From: Micrococcales bacterium UBA4448
GTDB lineage: Bacteria > Actinomycetota > Actinomycetes > Actinomycetales > Microbacteriaceae
Direction of reading: 5' to 3'
NCBI GenBank assembly: GCA_002390305.1
Contig: DGPE01000036.1
Coordinates: 6,287-20,877, forward strand
DNA length: 14,591 bases
Both the position numbers and the translations under genes were made by a program. The notes under the pieces were generated by a model that saw nothing but the letters and a program-made list of their open reading frames with translations, had not been told where the DNA came from and made no database searches. Below, piece by piece: positions 6,226-12,617 of this stretch (position 1 is the stretch's first letter; every line of letters starts with the position of its first letter).

Positions 6226-7186
6226 CGGTGAAGCACTTATTGATTTGATTGGCCACGAGGGCACCGACATTAGCTACCAACCGGTAGTCGGCGGTGCAAA
6301 TGCGAACGTCGCGGTAGCACTAGCGCAAGCGGATATTCCGCAGAAATTTTTGGGCAGAATATCAACCGATGCTTTTGGGCAAATGATTCGCCAGCACCTG
6401 GAAACAAACGGTGTTGACCTAAGCCACAGCATTACCGCCAAGGAGCAAACTACCCTTGCCATCGCCACCATCGACACCCAAGGAGTCGCTAGCTACTCGT
6501 TTTACATTGAGGGCACTGCGGATTGGGCTTGGACGAGGCAGGAGTTGCCTGACCCGTCATCTCTTGTGAATCTAAATGTCACAGCAGTGCAGTTTGGTTG
6601 CCTCACCGCAGCTATTGAACCGGGAAGCACAGTGCTTGCAGGTTGGCTTTCTGAGCTTGCCACTGAAGCAGGCATCACCCTTTCGCACGATTTGAATATC
6701 CGTCCTTCGCTGGGGTTTAATCGAGAAAGCGAGCTGGAACGGGTATTGAGATTCAATGAACTGAGTCACATAATCAAAGCTTCAGATGCCGACATTGAGT
6801 GGCTATATGACCTTGAGCCAGGTGCCGACCTCTCGACAGTAATAGCGCAGTGGACCCGCGGTGGAAAAACACTCCTGATTACCCGAGGTGGGGACGGGGT
6901 CTGCCTGTATCGAGGTCAAGAGGAGATTGATGTGCCAGCCCAAAGTGTCAAGTTAGTTGACACCGTTGGTGCCGGAGATACTTTTATGGCTAATTTCCTG
7001 GCCAAGCTGAGTGACTTGGATGCCCTCGGATCCGGGCCCAACGAAAGATTAGGCGCACTCACAAGTGTTCAATTGAGATCAGCGGTTCAATATGGAAATG
7101 CAGCGGCTGCGATAGTGTGCGAGCGCAGAGGCTGTCAACCACCCTCAAAAGCAGAAATTACCACGAGGCTGCAAGCCCAGAGATAA
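6212..7186 (+). CDS. PfkB family carbohydrate kinase, fructokinase-like
   Basis: This 324-residue cytosolic ribokinase/PfkB-type sugar kinase transfers phosphate from ATP to a sugar hydroxyl. The N-terminal GEALIDLIG and the GGANANVAVALA block (27-38) form the sugar site and lid region; signature 1 continues as LGRISTDAFGQMI. DLNIRP (160-165) corresponds to the fructokinase DPNxRP segment. The ATP-site signature 2, DTVGAGDTF, lies at 250-258 with catalytic base D256. This combination favours fructokinase, but other sugars, including 2-keto-3-deoxygluconate and ribose, are possible. Length is normal. ATG at 6212 lacks a Shine-Dalgarno sequence. The nuclease gene follows 48 bp later on the same strand. 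No transporter or sugar regulator is nearby to fix the substrate. Confidence 0.9.
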   Translation: MIIVIGEALIDLIGHEGTDISYQPVVGGANANVAVALAQADIPQKFLGRISTDAFGQMIRQHLETNGVDLSHSITAKEQTTLAIATIDTQGVASYSFYIEGTADWAWTRQELPDPSSLVNLNVTAVQFGCLTAAIEPGSTVLAGWLSELATEAGITLSHDLNIRPSLGFNRESELERVLRFNELSHIIKASDADIEWLYDLEPGADLSTVIAQWTRGGKTLLITRGGDGVCLYRGQEEIDVPAQSVKLVDTVGAGDTFMANFLAKLSDLDALGSGPNERLGALTSVQLRSAVQYGNAAAAIVCERRGCQPPSKAEITTRLQAQR

Positions 7187-7234
7187 CCGCCTTCTATCCG
7201 AAATTTGTCGGTTGATTGTGACACGCTATAGGCA

Positions 7235-8806
7235 ATGAAACTTAGAAACAACCAGTGGAGTTTTGACTCGAGAGACTTGGTGCGCTCCCAGTGTCCGCAT
7301 TGCACGATTCTTTCTACGGCCAGGGAGCTTCAAGTTCCCGGTTTGTCTAAATTACTAGATTCCTTTTATGAGCGGCCAGACAACCTGCCAATCCGCTACG
7401 GAAACAAGTACGAGGCAGAGCTTGAACAAGAGTTACTGGCAGAACTGGGCAACCTAGTTCAAAAACCTGACAGCTACGCGCAGGAAGACACAGTCTTGCT
7501 GATGACAGCGAAGGTTCCCGTGATCTACCAGGGCAGTCTAAGAGGCGGCAGTGGCTCTATGGTATTTTCTGGTAGGCCAGATTTTCTTCTTCGCTCTGAC
7601 TACAGATTTGCATTTCAGAATGACCGACTAACGGCAATTCAGCAAGGGGGTGTGATCTCCGGATACACCGCATGGGATGTGAAGCTCTCTAAGACTGCAA
7701 AGCCTGACTATCAGGTGCAGGTTGGGCTTTATTTGGATGTTCTACAAGAGATTGACATGTGCGCATTGGGCACTCATGGCCTCATTCTCGGCGATCGCAG
7801 CATTGCTGAATTTGACGCAGAAGTTCTTAGCGCTGTAATGCAGGCAAAACGTGAGGCCTACTTGGATGAAGTGAGTCTGGTTCTAAACAACCTTCCTGGG
7901 TCGATTGCTGACCTTGGTGAACTGATTTGCAACGCCACAAGCTACTGCCAAATGTGCGAATATCCAAACCTTTGCGCTCACCAGAGAGTCGAGCTGAATC
8001 ACCTGCAGCTAGTAGCGGGGATATCCAAAAACCAAGTTGAGTCTCTACGAACCGTCGGAGTTGACACCGTTAGGGGTTTAGCTGGTTTCATCGGAAGCAA
8101 CGGAACGCTGAGTGAAGAAAAAATAGCAGTCTTGTCCCGGCAGGCCAGGCTCCAACAGCACACTTATGACACTGGTGAACACGTTTATGAGATCAAAAAT
8201 CAAGAGCCGCTAGACCTATTGCCACAGGAGAGCTTGGGAGACCTATTCTTCGACCTAGAGGGCTTCGCTTTTTCTAAACTCGAGGGCGGAATTGAATACT
8301 TGTTTGGATATATGACAATCGATGGAATCGAGGAGTTTCACTACACCTGGGCTGACTCTCGAGAAGCCGAAAAGGAGTCATTTGAGAAATTTGTGAGGTT
8401 TTTGCTCGCGAGGCTTGCCAAATATCCAAACCTTAAGGTTTACCACTATGCCAACTACGAATTAGCTGCGTTGCGAAGGCTCGCAAAGCGTCACAAGGTC
8501 ATGGAAACTGACGTGGAGCAACTGATTTCAGGGGGAGTCTTTATCGACCTATACAACGTCGTGAAGGCTTCGCTGGTCATCTCCCAGGAAAGCTACTCAA
8601 TAAAGAAATTAGAAAACTACTATGAGTTTGATCGGTCAGCAGACGTAAAGGAAGCCATGGGTTCCATGGAGTACTACGACCAGTACCTGTCACTTGTTGA
8701 CTCCGAGCCAGACCAGGCGGAAATGCTAAAGCGCCAGGTGCTCAACTACAACCAAGATGATTGTGTCAGCACACTGGCGCTTTGCAGGTGGCTAAGAAGC
8801 CTTTAG
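7235..8806 (+). CDS. TM0106-type RecB-like nuclease with C-terminal RNase H-like exonuclease domain
   Basis: This 523-residue protein combines two nuclease modules. The N-terminal RecB/Cas4-like PD-(D/E)XK domain shows GNKYEAELE (56-64), SGRPDFLL (D116), the core DVK (D148, K150) and QVQVGLY (Q162 to Y166). Cysteines C20 or C23, then C238-x2-C241-x5-C247, match the spacing of the AddB/Cas4 iron-sulfur nuclease type. After a linker resembling a helix-hairpin-helix (about 258-290), an RNase H-like DEDD exonuclease domain carries DLE (D340, E342), a third acid in FIDLYN (D438) and YNQDDC (D508, D509). The protein ends right after this domain; larger relatives carry a helicase after it (from memory). 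A role in DNA processing or repair is inferred. TATAGG (7227-7232), 16 nt after TTGTCG, is a weak promoter candidate. The stop codon overlaps that of rplA. Confidence 0.85.
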   Translation: MKLRNNQWSFDSRDLVRSQCPHCTILSTARELQVPGLSKLLDSFYERPDNLPIRYGNKYEAELEQELLAELGNLVQKPDSYAQEDTVLLMTAKVPVIYQGSLRGGSGSMVFSGRPDFLLRSDYRFAFQNDRLTAIQQGGVISGYTAWDVKLSKTAKPDYQVQVGLYLDVLQEIDMCALGTHGLILGDRSIAEFDAEVLSAVMQAKREAYLDEVSLVLNNLPGSIADLGELICNATSYCQMCEYPNLCAHQRVELNHLQLVAGISKNQVESLRTVGVDTVRGLAGFIGSNGTLSEEKIAVLSRQARLQQHTYDTGEHVYEIKNQEPLDLLPQESLGDLFFDLEGFAFSKLEGGIEYLFGYMTIDGIEEFHYTWADSREAEKESFEKFVRFLLARLAKYPNLKVYHYANYELAALRRLAKRHKVMETDVEQLISGGVFIDLYNVVKASLVISQESYSIKKLENYYEFDRSADVKEAMGSMEYYDQYLSLVDSEPDQAEMLKRQVLNYNQDDCVSTLALCRWLRSL

Positions 8807-9492
8807 TAGTCTGAAAGATCCATTGGGATTCCTGGACCAAAAGTAGTTGCCACCGAGCCCTTGATCAGGTACTTACCCTTTGAAGTTGAAGGCTTTAGTC
8901 TGACGACCTCTTCCATTGCAACATTCAGGTTCTCGGTTAGCTTCTCGCTGGAGAAGTTGGCCTTACCAACGATGAAGTGAAGGTTTGACTGCTTGTCAAT
9001 TCGGAACTCAATACGTCCACCCTTGATGTCGGTCACAGCCTTAGCTGTGTCCATGGTTACGGTTCCGGTCTTTGGGTTTGGCATTAGGTTACGAGGACCT
9101 AGAACCTTACCCAACTTGCCGACCTTACCCATTAGGTCGGGCGTCGCAACCGCAGCATCGAAGTCGGTCCAGCCGGCCTCAACCTTTGCGATTAGCTCGT
9201 CAGAACCAACCTCGTCTGCACCGGCTTCGCGAGCAGCGTCAGCTGCCGCGCCGTTTGCAAACACGATTACCTTTGCAGTCTTTCCAGTTCCGTTTGGCAG
9301 CGAGACGGTGCCACGGATCATCTGGTCAGCTTTTCTTGGGTCAACACCAAGCTTCAGAGCAACCTCAATTGTTGAGTTGGTCTTCTTGCCTGCGATGTCG
9401 ATTGCTAGGGCTGCTGCCTCCGCTGTGGAGTAGAACTTGCCCTCTTTGATCTTTGCTTTTGCCTCTGTATAGGCCTTTGAGCGTTTTGCCAT
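8803..9492 (-). CDS. rplA: 50S ribosomal protein L1
   Basis: The 229-residue protein forms the L1 stalk at the ribosomal E site and can repress its own mRNA. Family blocks include VEVALKLGVDPRKADQ-like residues (here IEVALKLGVDPRKADQMIRG), GPRNLMPNPKTGTVT and GRIEFRIDKQSNLH. I chose the ATG at 9492 (MAKRSKAYTEAK), which has AAAGGA 8 nt upstream and matches the usual L1 N-terminus. The in-frame GTG at 9513 would add seven residues (ending NSS) and would run through the RBS. It is the last gene of the tRNA-Trp-secE-nusG-rplK-rplA run. Its TAA overlaps the stop codon of the converging nuclease gene, so no terminator separates them. Confidence 0.97.
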   Translation of the reverse strand: MAKRSKAYTEAKAKIKEGKFYSTAEAAALAIDIAGKKTNSTIEVALKLGVDPRKADQMIRGTVSLPNGTGKTAKVIVFANGAAADAAREAGADEVGSDELIAKVEAGWTDFDAAVATPDLMGKVGKLGKVLGPRNLMPNPKTGTVTMDTAKAVTDIKGGRIEFRIDKQSNLHFIVGKANFSSEKLTENLNVAMEEVVRLKPSTSKGKYLIKGSVATTFGPGIPMDLSDY

Positions 9493-9514
9493 GCTGCTAT
9501 TCCTTTCGGTCACA

Positions 9515-9552
9515 GTAGTGGTTTATGGGGCGCTAACCCCTCCCACGACTAC
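9515..9552 (-). promoter_or_regulatory. Candidate L1-binding RNA hairpin in rplK-rplA intergenic region
   Basis: The minus-strand RNA folds as outer stem GUAG/CUAC with a 3-nt bulge, UGG/CCA, an asymmetric internal loop (GA opposite AUAAA), and inner stem GGGG/CCCC with a 6-nt loop. A short two-part helix with a purine-rich GUGGGAGGGG strand and an A-rich opposite strand is the kind of site L1 binds in 23S rRNA and in autoregulatory mRNAs. It ends 22 nt before the rplA start, just upstream of its RBS. The assignment is by resemblance and position only. Confidence 0.55.
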
Positions 9553-9561
9553 TTTGGTTAT

Positions 9562-9993
9562 TTAGAGCTCAGTGGTGATTCCCATTGAGCGAGCGGTGCC
9601 GGCGATGATCTTCGCAGCTGCGTCGATATCGTTGGCGTTTAGGTCTGACATCTTTGCCTCAGCAATGGTGTGAACCTGCTCTTTGGTTAGCTTCCCGACC
9701 TTTTCGGTGTGAGGTGTACCAGATCCCTTAGCCACTCCAGCTGCCTTTTTGATTAGCTCGGCTGCAGGAGGTGTCTTCAGGATGAAGGTGAAGCTACGGT
9801 CTTCATACACGGTGATCTCTACTGGAACAACATTGCCGCGCTGATCTTGCGTTGCGTTGTTGTATGCAGTACAGAACTCCATGATGTTCACACCGTGCTG
9901 ACCTAGTGCAGGTCCGATTGGTGGGGCTGGGTTAGCAGCGCCTGCCTGGATCTGAAGCTTAATCAGACCGGTGATCTTCTTTTTGGGTGCCAT
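9562..9993 (-). CDS. rplK: 50S ribosomal protein L11
   Basis: The 143-residue L11 sits at the base of the stalk with L10 on the GTPase-associated rRNA and is needed for RelA-type stringent signalling. The N-terminal proline-rich block QIQAGAANPAPPIGPALGQHGVNIMEFC (residues about 14-41) is diagnostic and contains the thiostrepton-region prolines. The C-terminal RNA-binding domain includes KTPPAAELIKKAAGV and ends ARSMGITTEL. ATG at 9993 has AAGGAAAG upstream and lies 16 bp after nusG. It belongs to the secE-nusG-rplK-rplA operon. Confidence 0.98.
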   Translation of the reverse strand: MAPKKKITGLIKLQIQAGAANPAPPIGPALGQHGVNIMEFCTAYNNATQDQRGNVVPVEITVYEDRSFTFILKTPPAAELIKKAAGVAKGSGTPHTEKVGKLTKEQVHTIAEAKMSDLNANDIDAAAKIIAGTARSMGITTEL

Positions 9994-10009
9994 TTTGTCT
10001 TTTCTTTCC

Positions 10010-10840
10010 TTAGTTCAGCGGACCGACCTGGTCAAAGGCCAGTTCCACTGGAGTCTCGCGTTCGAATAGTGATACCAAAACCGTAACCTTGCCGCTTTCT
10101 GGCTTGATTTCGGAGATTGTTCCTGGAAGTCCGGCAAATGAGCCGTCCTTGATCAAAATGCTTTCGCCGATCTTGAAGTCGATGTTTACAGGGATAGACC
10201 TTGGCTTCACCTTGCCACCTGAAGCCAAAACAGCTGCCTTGGCGTTCTTGACCTCTTCGGTCTCCTCAGGAGTGAATAGCGGCTTGAGCATATCAAATGC
10301 CTCGGCTGGCCTGAGTGGGGTTGGGTGCTGGGAGTTACCTACAAAGCCTGTGACTGCGGGTGTGTGACGAACAAGCGTCCAGCTGTCTTCGTTCATTTCC
10401 ATGCGGACTAAAACGTAACCCGGGATTCGAACCTTTGAGACTAACTTGCGCTGACCATTCTTGATTTCAATGGACTCTTCCATTGGAACCTCGATCTGCA
10501 AAATGTCATCGCCACCGGCAAGTGCTGCCATCCGGGTCTGAATGTTTTGCTTAACGCGTCGCTCGTAGCCGGCGTATGAGTGAACCACGTACCACTTGCC
10601 TGGCTGCTCGCGAAGCTCCTCGCGGAACTTGCGGTATGGGTCCTCTTCTTCAACTTCTGCCACCGGAGCAACTTCTTCAGCTGCTGGCTCTTCGATGTGT
10701 AAACCGTCCATCTCGTGTTCAGCCTCATCGGCAGCCTCGGCTAGATCGGTTGCATCTAGGTCTACATTTTCGTCAACCGCTGGTTCGCCGATTTCTACTG
10801 GCTCACCCTCGGTGACATCACTGAAATTCAAATCTGACAA
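10010..10840 (-). CDS. nusG: Transcription termination/antitermination protein NusG
   Basis: The 276-residue NusG binds RNA polymerase through its NGN domain and connects it with Rho or ribosomal protein S10 through its KOW domain. The NGN domain starts at about residue 81 (GKWYVVHSYAGYERRVKQNI) and includes IPGYVLVRMEMNEDSW and the VTGFVG segment. The KOW domain (about 222-276) carries KIGESILIKDGSFAGLPGTI. The first 80 residues form a highly acidic, probably disordered extension, common in actinobacterial NusG. The start is TTG at 10840 with AGAGGA 6 nt upstream, 11 bp after the secE stop; the secE tail supplies part of the RBS region. Confidence 0.97.
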   Translation of the reverse strand: MSDLNFSDVTEGEPVEIGEPAVDENVDLDATDLAEAADEAEHEMDGLHIEEPAAEEVAPVAEVEEEDPYRKFREELREQPGKWYVVHSYAGYERRVKQNIQTRMAALAGGDDILQIEVPMEESIEIKNGQRKLVSKVRIPGYVLVRMEMNEDSWTLVRHTPAVTGFVGNSQHPTPLRPAEAFDMLKPLFTPEETEEVKNAKAAVLASGGKVKPRSIPVNIDFKIGESILIKDGSFAGLPGTISEIKPESGKVTVLVSLFERETPVELAFDQVGPLN

Positions 10841-10851
10841 TTTCTTTCCTC

Positions 10852-11115
10852 TTATCCTGCGAACACAAAGGTCACGACATTTAGGAACACCCAGTCAAGC
10901 CCGGAGATTATTAGCATGACCACTGCAACGAAGCCAAGGACGACTCCTGTGTAGTTGATCAGCTCCTTGCGGGTAGGGGTAGTTACCTTGCCTAGTTCAG
11001 CAAGTACTTGGCGCACGAATAGCGTTACGCGCTGGAAAGGGTTCTTTGTTTTAGCGGAATCGGCTTTCGCCTTTTCGACTAAATCTTCTGAAGCCTTTTC
11101 GTTCTCTTCTGCCAA
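10852..11115 (-). CDS. secE: Preprotein translocase subunit SecE
   Basis: The 87-residue SecE is the essential single-span clamp of the SecYEG channel. The cytoplasmic N-terminus is charged (about 1-25). The amphipathic conserved segment NPFQRVTLFVRQVLAELGKV leads to TPTRKELINYT, the signature before the one transmembrane helix (about 56-83). The start is TTG at 11115 with GAAGG 5 nt upstream; no ATG is available closer. The gene begins 19 bp after the 3' end of tRNA-Trp and is followed by nusG after 11 bp, the classical arrangement. Confidence 0.96.
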   Translation of the reverse strand: MAEENEKASEDLVEKAKADSAKTKNPFQRVTLFVRQVLAELGKVTTPTRKELINYTGVVLGFVAVVMLIISGLDWVFLNVVTFVFAG

Positions 11116-11134
11116 CTTGACCTTCTTTCTTACG

Positions 11135-11207
11135 CAGGGCGGACAGGACTCGAACCTGCAACCTGCGGTTTTGGAGACCGCTGCTCTACCAATTGAGCCA
11201 CCGCCCT
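11135..11207 (-). tRNA. trpT: tRNA-Trp (anticodon CCA)
   Basis: A complete 73-nt cloverleaf reads on the minus strand. The acceptor stem is AGGGCGG/CCGCCCT, the D arm starts TGGCTCAATTGGTAGAGC, the anticodon loop CTCCAAA carries CCA, the T arm contains GGTTCGAGTCC, and the discriminator base is G. The 3' CCA is not encoded (next bases CGTA). It lies 19 bp ahead of secE and is probably co-transcribed with it, as in many bacteria. Confidence 0.96.
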
Positions 11208-11417
11208 ATGTGACACCGCCATCAACCGCTAACAGGCACAAGGCTTGGTTTCGAGTGCCACCTGAGCAAGACACACTTCTAGATTGAATCTATTTAAGTG
11301 AGTTTTGACAGATTAGTTTTCGGCAGATGTCAACTGAAGTAAGTGTAGGGGGTTAATTCACGCAGTGCAACGGGCATTTCCCCGACCAATCGCACATTCC
11401 ACAACTATTCTTGAACT
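11208..11417. other. Divergent intergenic region between tRNA-Trp and aminotransferase
   Basis: This 210-bp gap is the largest in the window and must hold the promoter of the tRNA-Trp-secE-nusG-rplKA operon (minus) and that of the aminotransferase (plus). TTGACA occurs on both strands as a perfect inverted repeat with 17-bp spacing (11305-11310 and 11328-11333). On the minus strand it could be a -35, but no good -10 lies 16-18 nt away. A TAAATAGATT segment on the minus strand (near 11287-11296) is another weak AT-rich candidate. No ORF or RNA gene is seen. Confidence 0.4.
11406..11411 (+). promoter_or_regulatory. Putative -10 element of leaderless aminotransferase mRNA
   Basis: TATTCT ends exactly 6 nt before ATG at 11418, placing the predicted +1 on the start codon. 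No Shine-Dalgarno sequence is present; the -35 region (around CCGACC, 11382-11387) is weak. Confidence 0.55.
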
Positions 11418-12617
11418 ATGTCTCATTCAAGAATTTCAAAGCATATCTCCGCAATCGCAGAATCGGCAACCCTAAAGGTGGACAGCAAGGCGAAAGCCTT
11501 GATTGCCCAGGGCAGGCCAGTCATCTCCTACGCAGCCGGTGAGCCAGACTTTCCAACACCTCAGCACATCGTTGAGGCTGCAGCCATAGCGGTACGAGAC
11601 CCAAAGAACCACCGCTACACCCCTGCTGCAGGCCTGCCTGAAATGAAAGAAGCGATCGCTCAAAAGACGCTTCAGGACAGTGGCACAGAGGTCAAACCCA
11701 ACCAGATAATCGTCACCAACGGTGGCAAGCAAGCGGTCTATCAGGCGTTTCAAGTAATCATCGATGACGGTGATGAGGTTCTGGTGCCGGCCCCCTACTG
11801 GACCACATACCCGGAGGCAATCAAGCTCGCCGGAGGCAAGCAGGTGGATGTTTTTGCCGGTGCGGACCAGGGCTATAAGGTCACAGTCGAGCAGCTAGAA
11901 GCCGCCTACACCTCAAAAACTAAGGCGCTTCTAATCTGCTCTCCCTCGAACCCAACCGGTGCGGTGTTCTCGAAAGACGAGCTTGCGGCAATTGGTAATT
12001 GGGTGGCGTCAAAGGAAAATCTCTGGGTCATCACAGATGAAATTTACCAAAACCTGGTCTACGAGGGCATCACGGCTCACTCGATCACTGAGTTGGTTCC
12101 TGAGATTCAAGACCGCACCATCATGGTCAACGGTGTAGCCAAGAGCTACGCCATGACCGGCTGGCGCCTGGGCTGGATGATCGCACCCGATGATGCGGCA
12201 AAGGCTATTGGAAACCTCCAGTCTCACCTAACCTCAAATGTCTCGAACATCTCTCAGCGCGCCGCAATTGCTGCCCTGACTGGAGATCAAGAACCAGTAA
12301 AACAAATGCTTGTGGCTTTTGACAGAAGAAGAAAGCTGGCTGTTTCCGAGCTAAACAAGATCCCTGGAATCATGACGCCGAATCCGCAGGGCGCCTTCTA
12401 TGTCTACCCGGATGTCGCCGGCCTGCTTGGAAGAACTTGGGCGGGCAAGCAAATAAGCACCTCCCTAGAGCTAGCAGACTTGATTCTCGATGAGGCCGAG
12501 GTTGCAATGGTTCCGGGCGAGGCATTTGGTCCAAGCGGCTACCTGAGACTTAGCTATGCGCTTGGTGATGACCAACTGCTCGAAGGCATCCAGCGACTGC
12601 AAAAATTGTTCAGCTAA
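11418..12617 (+). CDS. Pyridoxal-phosphate class I aminotransferase (aspartate aminotransferase type)
   Basis: The 399-residue fold-type I aminotransferase moves amino groups between amino acids and 2-oxo acids, probably aspartate/2-oxoglutarate. Diagnostic residues are SNPTG (N178, P179), the PLP-ring Asp and Tyr in DEIYQ (D207, Y210), the Schiff-base lysine K242 in AKSYAMTGWRLGW, and the carboxylate-binding Arg in YLRLSYALG (R377). The start SxxISxxxxSATLKVD and the AGEPDFPTP block (40-48) place it in the Ib (Bacillus/Thermus-like) aspartate aminotransferase group, in which some members also act on prephenate or aromatic acids. ATG at 11418 follows a TATTCT hexamer without an RBS. The stop codon TAA overlaps the stop codon of the converging murB gene by 4 nt. 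Confidence 0.94.
   Translation: MSHSRISKHISAIAESATLKVDSKAKALIAQGRPVISYAAGEPDFPTPQHIVEAAAIAVRDPKNHRYTPAAGLPEMKEAIAQKTLQDSGTEVKPNQIIVTNGGKQAVYQAFQVIIDDGDEVLVPAPYWTTYPEAIKLAGGKQVDVFAGADQGYKVTVEQLEAAYTSKTKALLICSPSNPTGAVFSKDELAAIGNWVASKENLWVITDEIYQNLVYEGITAHSITELVPEIQDRTIMVNGVAKSYAMTGWRLGWMIAPDDAAKAIGNLQSHLTSNVSNISQRAAIAALTGDQEPVKQMLVAFDRRRKLAVSELNKIPGIMTPNPQGAFYVYPDVAGLLGRTWAGKQISTSLELADLILDEAEVAMVPGEAFGPSGYLRLSYALGDDQLLEGIQRLQKLFS

Noticed and set aside
8993..9433. 146-codon plus-strand open frame opposite rplA
   Set aside because: rplA is unambiguous on the other strand; the antisense frame is Ser/Ala/Pro-rich as expected from a mirrored ribosomal gene.
9493..9513. GTG start at 9513 extending rplA by seven residues
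   Set aside because: The extension would cover the AAAGGA ribosome binding site; ATG at 9492 gives the family-typical MAKRSKAY start.
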